Below are positions 54,566-62,041 of a stretch of 64,000 nt of DNA, one piece after another (position 1 is the stretch's first letter; every line of letters begins with the position of its first letter). Made by a program: the position numbers and the translations under genes. The DNA is taken from positions 62,001 to 126,000 of the forward strand of contig NZ_PVBQ01000007.1 of assembly GCF_002980525.1 (NCBI RefSeq), read 5' to 3'. Source of the DNA: Sphingobacterium haloxyli (GTDB lineage: Bacteria; Bacteroidota; Bacteroidia; Sphingobacteriales; Sphingobacteriaceae). Under the pieces are notes generated by a model. The model searched no databases. It was not told where the DNA came from and saw only the letters and a program-made list of their open reading frames with translations.

Positions 54566-55069
54566 CTACGAATTTTCTGTAATTATTTTTTTTAACGACG
54601 CTGTATTTGCTGATAATAACGAATAATCTATTTCTTCTTCCAGTTCCAAACACGCTACGTGAGACGTTTTAAGGTTAACGAAATGATCGGTGGCATAGCT
54701 AACAAGGTCAGAAATACCTGGATTATGACCGAATAACAACACACGACCGTAGGAGGCCGGTATGTCGTTAAGGCGTTTCATTAGAAAAAGATGGTGTGCT
54801 TCATAGATCTTCGGTTCCCATACAATGCGTTCCTCAGGATATCCTAAAATGTCGCCGAAGATTTTTGCCGTCTGCATCGCTCGATTAGCGGTAGAGGAGA
54901 TGATCAGTGTTTTTTTGTCTATAGCCGGTAGGTGCACTTTTAACTTTTTGGCAATATCTTCGGCACGACTGATTCCTCTGGCTATTAAGTCTCTCTGGAA
55001 GTCGTCTTTGCTGAAGGTAGGTAATTCAGCTTTTGCGTGTCGAACGATATAAAGCGACTTTCTTTCCAT
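54566..55069 (-). CDS. SixA-like phosphohistidine phosphatase
   Basis: A 167-residue histidine phosphatase. The catalytic motif is IVRHAKAELP near residue 9, the second catalytic region is LLFGHNPGISDLV, and DLIARGISRAEDIAKKL is the family pattern. The target (a phosphohistidine protein or another phosphoester) is unknown. It begins 12 bases after the TIM-barrel gene. Confidence 0.9.
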   Translation of the reverse strand: MERKSLYIVRHAKAELPTFSKDDFQRDLIARGISRAEDIAKKLKVHLPAIDKKTLIISSTANRAMQTAKIFGDILGYPEERIVWEPKIYEAHHLFLMKRLNDIPASYGRVLLFGHNPGISDLVSYATDHFVNLKTSHVACLELEEEIDYSLLSANTASLKKIITENS

Positions 55070-55081
55070 ATTTGATCCTCC

Positions 55082-56056
55082 TTATTTCACTAGACGCTTT
55101 GTTACGTAGTCGTAGCTTTTCTTTATGCTTTCAAATTTATTTCGGAGATAGATGTCATCTTGTTCCACAAATGCATATTTTAACCCTGATTTGTCGGCAT
55201 AATCCGCAATTCTGATGAAATCTATCGCTCCCGCTCCTACTTCCGTATACCTGACTTCTTTCATGATATCCAAAAAATCAGCATCATCGTATTCTTCTCC
55301 TACAACGGGCTTGGTGTACTGTCTGTCCATGTCCTTTATATGCCACATCGGAAACCGACCTGGATATTTTTCGAAATAAGATTGCGGACTAAGACCTGCC
55401 TTTTCTATCCAAAAAAGATCTAATTCGAAATCGACAAGTTCTGGTTCGGTAAAAGCAATAAGGATATCCAACCCCTTTGTCCCATTCGCAAAATGCCTAA
55501 ATTCCCAGAAGTGATTGTGGTAACCGACTTTAATACCTGCTTTTTTAGCCATCTCACCGAATCTGTTGAGCTGTTCTGCTGCATATTGGTAATCTTCGGG
55601 TTTCAGGTTATTTAAGTCATCCATTGGCGTTACCGGGGCCACAATATAGGATTGCCCTAATTGGTGGGCGGTTTCAATATATTTTTCAATATTCTCATAT
55701 TCCGTTAACTTTCGGTTGAGGTATTTGGACATATCATAGTGCCCGCAATGTGTCTTCAGATTGTTGTCGTCCAATACTTTTTTCAATTCCGGAACAGGAA
55801 GCTTCCAATAAGTACCGTCAGCGGAGTCAAAACCAAATGTTTCCACGTGCTTATACCCGATTTTCGAGACTGTACTAAGCGTGCTTATGGGATCTTCATT
55901 GATTAAATCACGGATGGAGTATAATTGTATACCTACGTTACTAAAAGGGTCGTCCGTTAAAGCGGACCCTTTACAGGAAGATAAATAAGGACTAAGAAAA
56001 GCTGCGGATAATCCTAAACCAGCTTGCTTAAGAAATGTTCTTCTACTGTTGTACAT
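55082..56056 (-). CDS. Xylose-isomerase-like TIM-barrel sugar phosphate isomerase/epimerase
   Basis: A 324-residue protein with a Tat-type leader (RRTFLKQAGLGLSAAFLSPY), a possible lipid-attachment Cys in LSSC, and a TIM barrel. The barrel motifs are VGIQLYSIRDLINED, VGYHNHFWEFRHFANGTKG, ELDLFWIEKAG, HIKDMD and FVEQDD, with the metal-binding His/Asp/Glu residues. It acts in the periplasm or at the membrane. The substrate is unknown. It sits next to sixA and 53 bases from the terminator after frr. Confidence 0.85.
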   Translation of the reverse strand: MYNSRRTFLKQAGLGLSAAFLSPYLSSCKGSALTDDPFSNVGIQLYSIRDLINEDPISTLSTVSKIGYKHVETFGFDSADGTYWKLPVPELKKVLDDNNLKTHCGHYDMSKYLNRKLTEYENIEKYIETAHQLGQSYIVAPVTPMDDLNNLKPEDYQYAAEQLNRFGEMAKKAGIKVGYHNHFWEFRHFANGTKGLDILIAFTEPELVDFELDLFWIEKAGLSPQSYFEKYPGRFPMWHIKDMDRQYTKPVVGEEYDDADFLDIMKEVRYTEVGAGAIDFIRIADYADKSGLKYAFVEQDDIYLRNKFESIKKSYDYVTKRLVK

Positions 56057-56106
56057 ACCTTGTATTAAGAATGGTAATCTGCAAGGAAAGTTAACAAAAA
56101 ATAAAT

Positions 56107-56139
56107 AAAAAAAGGATTCTGTTTACTAGAATCCTTTTT
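56107..56139 (-). terminator. Rho-independent terminator after frr
   Basis: AAAAAGGATTCT (56109-56120) and AGAATCCTTTTT (56128-56139) form a perfect 12-base stem with a 7-base loop. On the minus strand the stem runs into a T-rich tract. It marks the end of the pyrH-frr unit. Confidence 0.9.
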
Positions 56140-56158
56140 ATCAATTATACTGAAGTGC

Positions 56159-56722
56159 TTATACAGTCATAATGTCTTTTTCTTTTACCTCAGCAAGTTG
56201 GTCAACTTTAACGATAAAAGAATCCGTTAACTTCTGTACTTCGCCTTCTCCTATTTTAATTTCGTCTTCGGATATGCCTTCTCCTTTTAGTTTCTTAATA
56301 GATTCATTGGCATCCTTGCGAATATTCCGTATTGCTACACGACCCTTTTCAGCTTCTTCCTTTACTTTTTTTACCAGATCGCGACGACGTTCTTCTGTCA
56401 ATGGGGGTACGGCCAAGCGAATAATAGAACCGTCGTTCTGTGGGTTTAATCCGATATTCGAATCAACAATCGCTTTTTCGATGGTACTAATTAAATTCTT
56501 TTCCCAAGGCTGGATAACAATGGTTCTAGCATCGGTAGTATTGACATTACTAACTTGAGAAAGGGGAGTCATGCTGCCGTAATAATCGATGGAAATTCCA
56601 TCTAACATCGCCGGAGAGGCTTTCCCAGCTCTAATTTTAGTCAGTTCAGACTCCGTGTGAGCAACGGCCTTGCTCATGTTCTCTTTACAGTCGTCTAATT
56701 CTAAGGATATCAGTTCATTCAT
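56159..56722 (-). CDS. frr: Ribosome recycling factor
   Basis: A 187-residue three-helix-bundle and domain protein that splits post-termination ribosomes with EF-G. RAGKASPAMLDGISIDYYGS, QPWEKNLISTIEKAIVDSN and ERRRDLVKKVKEEAEKGRVA are signatures. Its start lies 26 bases after the pyrH stop, a conserved gene order. Confidence 0.96.
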   Translation of the reverse strand: MNELISLELDDCKENMSKAVAHTESELTKIRAGKASPAMLDGISIDYYGSMTPLSQVSNVNTTDARTIVIQPWEKNLISTIEKAIVDSNIGLNPQNDGSIIRLAVPPLTEERRRDLVKKVKEEAEKGRVAIRNIRKDANESIKKLKGEGISEDEIKIGEGEVQKLTDSFIVKVDQLAEVKEKDIMTV

Positions 56723-56748
56723 ATCTTTTGTATTTCTTTTGCATTAGA

Positions 56749-57453
56749 TTAACTAACCACCGTGCCGATATGGTCACCATTGGCTAACTTCTTCAGATTT
56801 CCCTGTTTATTCATATCGAAAACGATGATAGGGAGGTTATTTTCTTGACACAACGTAAAGGCGGTCATATCCATCACATTTAGACCTTTCTCGTAAACCT
56901 CATGGAAAGAAATCTTATCATAGCGTTGTGCAGAAGGATCTTTTTCTGGATCGGCTGTGTATATACCATCAACACGTGTACCTTTGAGTACAGCATCGGC
57001 GTTGATTTCGATCGCACGTAGCGATGCTGCCGTATCAGTCGTGAAATAAGGGTTTCCTGTACCTGCACCAAAGATAACGATTCTACCTTTTTCCAAGTGC
57101 CGTACCGCACGTCTACGAATAAAAGGTTCACAAATCTGCTCCATTTTAATCGCCGTCAATAAACGGGTTTTTAAACCAACTTTTTCCAGCGCATCCTGCA
57201 AAGCCATACTGTTAATAACAGTTGCTAACATACCCATATAATCAGCCTGTACGCGATCCATACCTGCTTTTTCAGCACTTAGTCCCCGGTGAATGTTGCC
57301 GCCACCGATAACGATGGCGATTTCTAAACCTTGGCTATGAATTTCTTTAATATCGTTCGCATATTGCATCACTCGATTGATGTCGATGCCGTAACTTAAT
57401 TCGCCCATTAGGGCTTCTCCGCTGAGTTTGAGTAGGATACGTTTATATTTCAT
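56749..57453 (-). CDS. pyrH: UMP kinase
   Basis: A 234-residue amino-acid-kinase-fold enzyme that phosphorylates UMP to [41 protein letters not shown] and [20 protein letters not shown] are diagnostic. The frame is open to 57477. The Met at 57453 is the normal start and follows a TATCTTTG promoter element at 57482. It is upstream of frr. The usual neighbour tsf is not adjacent. Confidence 0.96.
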   Translation of the reverse strand: MKYKRILLKLSGEALMGELSYGIDINRVMQYANDIKEIHSQGLEIAIVIGGGNIHRGLSAEKAGMDRVQADYMGMLATVINSMALQDALEKVGLKTRLLTAIKMEQICEPFIRRRAVRHLEKGRIVIFGAGTGNPYFTTDTAASLRAIEINADAVLKGTRVDGIYTADPEKDPSAQRYDKISFHEVYEKGLNVMDMTAFTLCQENNLPIIVFDMNKQGNLKKLANGDHIGTVVS

Positions 57454-57481
57454 GATCGTTTTTTGGAATATTTCCAAAAGC

Positions 57482-57489
57482 CAAAGATA
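57482..57489 (-). promoter_or_regulatory. Putative -7 element for pyrH-frr
   Basis: TATCTTTG on the minus strand (plus CAAAGATA) lies 29 bases before the pyrH start and matches TAnnTTTG exactly. Confidence 0.5.
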
Positions 57490-57537
57490 AAACTTTTTTT
57501 CTTGCCTCCTACGTTTTATATCACCCTTTTTTCACGT

Positions 57538-58677
57538 TCATAATTTGTCCTTCGCCGCTTTCACCACCTCTTCATAATAGGATTCATAAAGGGGGAGAAT
57601 TCTGCTTAAATCAAATTCTTTCGCTCGAGCAAAGGCCGCGTCCTTAAAAACTTGTAGGCGGTCACAATCTTCTAAGATGTGGATTGCATGCTTTGCCATA
57701 CCATCGATATCACCAATATCGCTTAAGAACCCACTCACGCCATTAATATTTAGCTCGGGTAGTCCTCCGGTGTTAGAAGAAACAACCGGAACATGACAGG
57801 CCATGGCTTCCAAAGCTGCAAGGCCAAAACTTTCCGAGGAAGAAGGCATTAAGAATAAATCCGAAACGGATAATATTTCCTCAATAGCATCTTGTTTTCC
57901 CAAGAAACGTACGTTTTGGCTTACATCTAGTTGACGCGCAAGTTCTTCTGTGTTTCGTCGCTCAGGCCCATCACCAACCATCAGAAGCTTACTTGGAATA
58001 ACCTCATTGATTTTATGGAAGATGCGAATAACGTCTTGGGTATTTTTAACCTTCCGGAAATTGGAGGTGTGGATAATGATTCGCTCATCTTCAGGAGCGA
58101 TGGCACGTTTGAAATGTTCTCTTTTCTTATTATGAAAACGAGAAAAATCTATAAAGTTGGGAATCACGCGCACATCTCGGGTAATTTCAAAGGATTCTAA
58201 TGTCTGCTCACGTAAATTCTCGGAAACGGTTGTCACCCCATCAGAATGGTTTATCGAAAATGTGACTACCGGATTGAAGCTTTTATCTTTTCCTACTAAG
58301 GTGATATCTGTTCCATGTAGGGTCGTCACTACAGGAACGTGAATACCATATGAAGCTAATATCTGTTTTGCTAAATAGGCGACTGACGCATGTGGAATCG
58401 CATAATGAACATGCAATAAATCCAGTTTTTCGAATCGGACAACGTCTACCAGTTTACTTGCCAAAGCAGATTCATAGGGAGAAAAGTCAAATAGGGGATA
58501 CTGGGCTACAGCAACTTCGTGATAGTAAAGGTTTTCTGAAAAGAAATCCAACCGAGCGGGTTGAGAGTAGGTGATGAAGTGGATTTCGTGTCCGTTGGAA
58601 GCAAGTGCTTTGCCAAGTTCTGTTGCGACTACGCCGCTTCCGCCAAAAGTAGGATAACATACAATACCTATTTTCAT
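57538..58677 (-). CDS. bshA: N-acetyl-alpha-D-glucosaminyl L-malate synthase BshA
   Basis: A 379-residue GT4 glycosyltransferase that starts bacillithiol synthesis from UDP-GlcNAc and L-malate. MKIGIVCYPTFGGSGVVATE, HVHYAIPHASVAYLAKQIL, VVTTLHGTDITLVGKDKSF and SSSESFGLAALEAMACHVPV are characteristic of BshA. The frame is open to 58752. The Met at 58677 is the usual start and the promoter element at 58719 lies upstream. It is monocistronic. Bacillithiol is known in several Bacteroidota as well as Firmicutes. Confidence 0.93.
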   Translation of the reverse strand: MKIGIVCYPTFGGSGVVATELGKALASNGHEIHFITYSQPARLDFFSENLYYHEVAVAQYPLFDFSPYESALASKLVDVVRFEKLDLLHVHYAIPHASVAYLAKQILASYGIHVPVVTTLHGTDITLVGKDKSFNPVVTFSINHSDGVTTVSENLREQTLESFEITRDVRVIPNFIDFSRFHNKKREHFKRAIAPEDERIIIHTSNFRKVKNTQDVIRIFHKINEVIPSKLLMVGDGPERRNTEELARQLDVSQNVRFLGKQDAIEEILSVSDLFLMPSSSESFGLAALEAMACHVPVVSSNTGGLPELNINGVSGFLSDIGDIDGMAKHAIHILEDCDRLQVFKDAAFARAKEFDLSRILPLYESYYEEVVKAAKDKL

Positions 58678-58718
58678 CTGTATAAATTTGTTTTTTAACG
58701 GTATGTAAACATACAGCG

Positions 58719-58726
58719 CAAAGATA
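58719..58726 (-). promoter_or_regulatory. Putative -7 element for bshA
   Basis: TATCTTTG on the minus strand (plus CAAAGATA) lies 42 bases before the bshA start. Confidence 0.5.
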
Positions 58727-58782
58727 ACGATGCTTTTATAATTGCTTTGCAATAATTGGGGAAAATGCTTAAATTTAAAATT

Positions 58783-59190
58783 ATGAACAATGAATTGTTA
58801 CAAAAAGAACTTACATACAGGACCTCCCGTTCCGGAGGTGCAGGAGGACAGCATGTAAACAAGGTGGAGTCAAAAGTAACACTTATCTGGAATGTCAATG
58901 AATCAGAAATCTTAACGGAAGACGAAAAGACACGTGTTCGTCAAAAATTAGCTAATCGATTGAATAAAGATGGCTTGTTGCAAATGGAGGCATCAACTGA
59001 AAGAAGCCAAACGAAGAATAAGGAAATTGCCACCGCCCGTTTCTTTGATCTCCTGCGTCACGCCTTAAAAAGAGAAAAGAAACGGGTAGCAACGAAAATT
59101 CCTAAATCACAAATTTTGGATCGATTAGATCGAAAGAAAAAGCAATCTCAAAAGAAACAGAATCGCAGAAAGAAATTCAACTTTGATTAA
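58783..59190 (+). CDS. arfB: Alternative ribosome-rescue peptidyl-tRNA hydrolase ArfB (YaeJ-like)
   Basis: A 135-residue class I release-factor-like protein. The GGQ catalytic motif is in SRSGGAGGQHVNKVESKV, and the basic tail (LDRKKKQSQKKQNRRKKFNF) is the element that enters the empty mRNA channel. It frees peptides from stalled ribosomes. The frame is open from 58756. The Met at 58783 gives the family-type start MNNELLQKELTYRTSRSGG. It is divergent from bshA. Confidence 0.93.
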   Translation: MNNELLQKELTYRTSRSGGAGGQHVNKVESKVTLIWNVNESEILTEDEKTRVRQKLANRLNKDGLLQMEASTERSQTKNKEIATARFFDLLRHALKREKKRVATKIPKSQILDRLDRKKKQSQKKQNRRKKFNFD

Positions 59191-59204
59191 CAACAGTATA
59201 TCGC

Positions 59205-59480
59205 CTATTCGCGAAAATGGCTTACCGTCAAAGGGCGTCCATGTTCATCTTTTTCAAAGGCGGCCAAAAACGCCACTTTATGTCCTTCCAAATGCAGGAA
59301 TCTAGAAATAAAATCCTCATTACGCTGGGTTGATTCTATGCGTAATATAAAATCTTCGTCGTCCAAATCCACTGTCGCAAATTTGATGTCCTTTGACACT
59401 TGATAGAGTTTTGCAATTAAGTGAGAACGCTCTAAAATTGTTCGAATTGAGGTTTTGAAAATCAATACATACTTGTTCAT
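59205..59480 (-). CDS. Conserved-looking small protein of unknown function
   Basis: A 91-residue protein. The predicted pattern of alternating strands and helices (YVLIFKTSIRTILERSHLIA, KDIKFATVDLDDEDFILRIE, HLEGHKVAFLAAF) resembles a small ferredoxin-like alpha/beta fold such as heavy-metal-associated-like domains. It lacks CxxC and any other catalytic motif. It is convergent with arfB, 14 bases away. I do not recognise a named family. Confidence 0.6.
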   Translation of the reverse strand: MNKYVLIFKTSIRTILERSHLIAKLYQVSKDIKFATVDLDDEDFILRIESTQRNEDFISRFLHLEGHKVAFLAAFEKDEHGRPLTVSHFRE

Positions 59481-59656
59481 CAGTAGACTATTTTTGTTTT
59501 GAATATTAATACCACCGCATTAACCTACCCAACAACCAAAACAAATATGCGTGAAACGTAGTGAAATTTTTAAGGAAATTCGGTCGAAGCGGACAAAATA
59601 TCGGCTGAACCGTCCGTTTCTCCGGCGAACCAACTCATTGTAGCCTGAATCTCAAA

Positions 59657-60412
59657 TTATCCCTCCAGCCATTGGATAAAGGCATGGTACTTTTCCTTAC
59701 TTACCGAAATCTTGATGGAATGGTTAACACGCAAACTGATGACAAGTTTACGGGAGAGCCCTAGGTTCGCAAAAGCAATTGCAACACGATTTAGAATATG
59801 TTGCCGGTTTACTCGGAAGAAATCGTCGCCAAGTAAATGTTCCATTTCTTCTAGTGACTTATTGATGAGGTATTCCTTGCCGCTGTGTGTTTTGACGAAA
59901 ACATTGTCGAACTCGATGTAACAAAGGGCGATATCAGCGATTTGAATGGGAATGATCTTGTCTCCGTGTATGACAACCAAAGACTTTTTGGTTCTTTCGG
60001 TTATTTTATGCTTGCCCACCGAATGGACCAGATCAAGCGTTGTTTTATTAAACGTCTGCCGTAAAAGGCGGTACTTTTCTAATGTCTTATGGATGCTTTC
60101 GTCAGAAAATGGTTTTAAAATGTAATCTAGTCCAAAATGTTGGAAAGCCTCCATCATATATTGGTTATAAGCCGTGCAAAACACAATGGGTGCAGTAGGA
60201 GGGACTGTTTTAAAAATATCGAAAGATTCGCCATCCCCGAGTTGAATATCGCTAAAGATAAGATCGACAGGTTGCGCTGTTTTAAAATACGTTATCGCCT
60301 CCCGTACGCTTGTCAAGCGGGCGGAGAGTTGCATACTCGGTTCTAGACGTTTCAATGTCGAGCATAAATCTTCAGCTGTCAGATCTTCGTCTTCAATGAT
60401 GATGGTTCTCAT
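59657..60412 (-). CDS. LytTR-type response regulator
   Basis: A 251-residue two-component regulator. The receiver domain opens MRTIIIEDEDLTAEDLCSTL, and the phospho-acceptor Asp lies in PVDLIFSDIQLGDGESFDIF. The Lys of KPFSDESIHKTLEK corresponds to the conserved receiver Lys. Residues about 150-250 form a LytTR DNA-binding domain (YLINKSLEEMEHLLGDDFFR, VNRQHILNRVAI). The start at 60412 overlaps the end of the kinase gene by 20 bases. Targets are unknown. The 176-base gap downstream has no clear feature other than weak GC-rich dyads. Confidence 0.9.
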   Translation of the reverse strand: MRTIIIEDEDLTAEDLCSTLKRLEPSMQLSARLTSVREAITYFKTAQPVDLIFSDIQLGDGESFDIFKTVPPTAPIVFCTAYNQYMMEAFQHFGLDYILKPFSDESIHKTLEKYRLLRQTFNKTTLDLVHSVGKHKITERTKKSLVVIHGDKIIPIQIADIALCYIEFDNVFVKTHSGKEYLINKSLEEMEHLLGDDFFRVNRQHILNRVAIAFANLGLSRKLVISLRVNHSIKISVSKEKYHAFIQWLEG

Positions 60413-61454
60413 GTTGGATAAGTTTAAGCCGTACCTCAAAAGTAGTTGGGTTTTCGTGGATAATTACACTATCCTGGAGATAATAGCTAAAGCGCTCTTT
60501 AAGGTTGTTCAGTCCATAATTATTATTGTCTTCCATGGATGGTTTGCGTAAACAGGTGTTGTTGCTTACCACGACCCAGCCTGCTTGCTCACGAATGGTG
60601 ATGAATAGCGGGCGATCAATTGTATAGAAGTTATGCTTCAGTGCGTTATCAACCAATGGTTGCAAGGAAAAAATCGGAAGCAGGTCATCGTAAACATGCT
60701 CTGAAACTTGAATATCAAACTGTATCGCTTCGTTAAACCGAAGTTTCTGCATGGACATATAATCTTCGCAGAGTTTGAGTTCTTGTTTGACAGTTGCTAG
60801 CCCGTCCTCGGAGGTCATGAAACTTCCCCGTAAATAATCTGATAATTGCAACAAATAAGATTCCGCTTTAACGCTGTCCTTTTTGATAAGCGATTTTAAA
60901 CTCGAAAGGGCGTTGAACAAAAAATGAGGTTGTACCTGTTGACGTAACATCTGATTGACCGCCCGTTCTTTTAGTTTATCCAATTTCGACCGTTCTAGCT
61001 CGAGTTGGTTTTTAAAATAATCAGTCATTAAAAAGTACAACCAAAGCAATACGATAAAATTCAAGATAACAGCCCTAAAACCTGCAAGAAGCAAGAGGTT
61101 AAAGACAGAACCCGTGATAATTTTGCGCTCCTGGGGTGTCAGCATGTCCAGGTGAAGGAAAAACACCACTAATATTAAAGATATAATAAAGGTGAGAATA
61201 AAACTTAGGATCTTCACCTTACAAGGCGACTTAATGGGGTCCTTGACGTCGAAATGCACATGAAGTGCGAGATTACTCACAATAATTCCAAAAAATGCGG
61301 CAAATCCCGCACACGTATTGAGCCAAAAATGAGCTTGATCCTGATATAGCAGCGCATCGATAATCGATATTGATACGATACAAAGTGAAAACACCACGCT
61401 ACGCTGGATCCAACACTTTAGTGGATAGCGGTGCCGGTTACGTATAAAACCCAT
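60393..61454 (-). CDS. LytS/YehU-type sensor histidine kinase
   Basis: A 353-residue membrane sensor. Four or five helices occupy about residues 15-150. Then comes the His-kinase domain of the PF06580 type, with the phosphorylated His in QQVQPHFLFNALSSLKSLIK. The ATP-binding domain follows, with the N-box-like LQPLVDNALKHNFYTID and a G-rich region NNYGLNNLKERFSYYL. There is no extracellular sensor domain, so the signal may be perceived in the membrane. It is cotranscribed with the response regulator, with which it overlaps by 20 bases. Confidence 0.92.
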   Translation of the reverse strand: MGFIRNRHRYPLKCWIQRSVVFSLCIVSISIIDALLYQDQAHFWLNTCAGFAAFFGIIVSNLALHVHFDVKDPIKSPCKVKILSFILTFIISLILVVFFLHLDMLTPQERKIITGSVFNLLLLAGFRAVILNFIVLLWLYFLMTDYFKNQLELERSKLDKLKERAVNQMLRQQVQPHFLFNALSSLKSLIKKDSVKAESYLLQLSDYLRGSFMTSEDGLATVKQELKLCEDYMSMQKLRFNEAIQFDIQVSEHVYDDLLPIFSLQPLVDNALKHNFYTIDRPLFITIREQAGWVVVSNNTCLRKPSMEDNNNYGLNNLKERFSYYLQDSVIIHENPTTFEVRLKLIQHENHHH

Positions 61455-61476
61455 TTATAATAATTTTTATAGATGA

Positions 61477-61484
61477 CAAAGATA
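61477..61484 (-). promoter_or_regulatory. Putative -7 element for the sensor kinase-regulator operon
   Basis: TATCTTTG on the minus strand (plus CAAAGATA) lies 23 bases before the kinase start. Confidence 0.5.
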
Positions 61485-61565
61485 ATGGAAAATTTTTATT
61501 GCAGCCGGTGTCTCAACTAGATTGATTGACTGAATACTGACGATGTACGCAACTTTTTTTACAAA

Positions 61566-61610
61566 AACTAAGAAATTAGTTGTGTAACTAAAAAATTAGT
61601 TATAAGTTTG
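61566..61610 (+). promoter_or_regulatory. BlaI-type twin operator and promoter
   Basis: Two 16-base dyads, AACTAAGAAATTAGTT (61566-61581) and AACTAAAAAATTAGTT (61586-61601), have centres exactly 20 bases apart. They lie across a promoter made of TTG (61580-61582), a 20-base spacer and TAAGTTTG (61603-61610). Repressor bound to both would cover the promoter. This is the organisation expected of an autoregulated blaI/mecI operon. Confidence 0.75.
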
Positions 61611-61658
61611 TTCTTACAATCGATTGCAGGCAATATTGTCTTTTTAATAAATAGAGTT

Positions 61659-62030
61659 ATGGACGAAATAAAAGAACTTACAAAGGCGGAGGAACAGATC
61701 ATGCAGGAACTATGGAACATGGGGGGAGGGTTCGTGAAAGAAATCATAGCCCAATTGCCAAATCCTAAGCCAGCTTATAATACAGTATCTACCATTATTC
61801 GTATTCTAGAAACCAAGGGCTTCGTAGAACATGAATCTTTTGGCAAAAGCCATCGCTATTTGCCTAAGATTAGTAAAGAAGAATATAAAAAATTAATTAC
61901 CGGAAAACTTTTGCAGAATTACTTCGATAATTCCACAACGAGTATGCTATCTTTTTTCTTAGAAGAAAGGAAAATGGATGTCGAGGAATTGGATGAGATC
62001 ATGCAAATCATCCACCGGAATAAAAAATAA
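61659..62030 (+). CDS. BlaI/MecI/CopY-family repressor
   Basis: A 123-residue winged-helix repressor. ELTKAEEQIMQELWNMGGGF and AYNTVSTIIRILETKGFVEH are the family signatures. The C-terminal half (KLITGKLLQNYFDNSTTSML, FFLEERKMDVEELDEIMQII) is the dimerisation region that the partner protease cuts. The frame is open from 61608. The ATG at 61659 is the normal start. Twin operators lie upstream and the putative partner M56 protease gene follows after 11 bases. Confidence 0.94.
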   Translation: MDEIKELTKAEEQIMQELWNMGGGFVKEIIAQLPNPKPAYNTVSTIIRILETKGFVEHESFGKSHRYLPKISKEEYKKLITGKLLQNYFDNSTTSMLSFFLEERKMDVEELDEIMQIIHRNKK

Positions 62031-62041
62031 AAATGTAAGTT

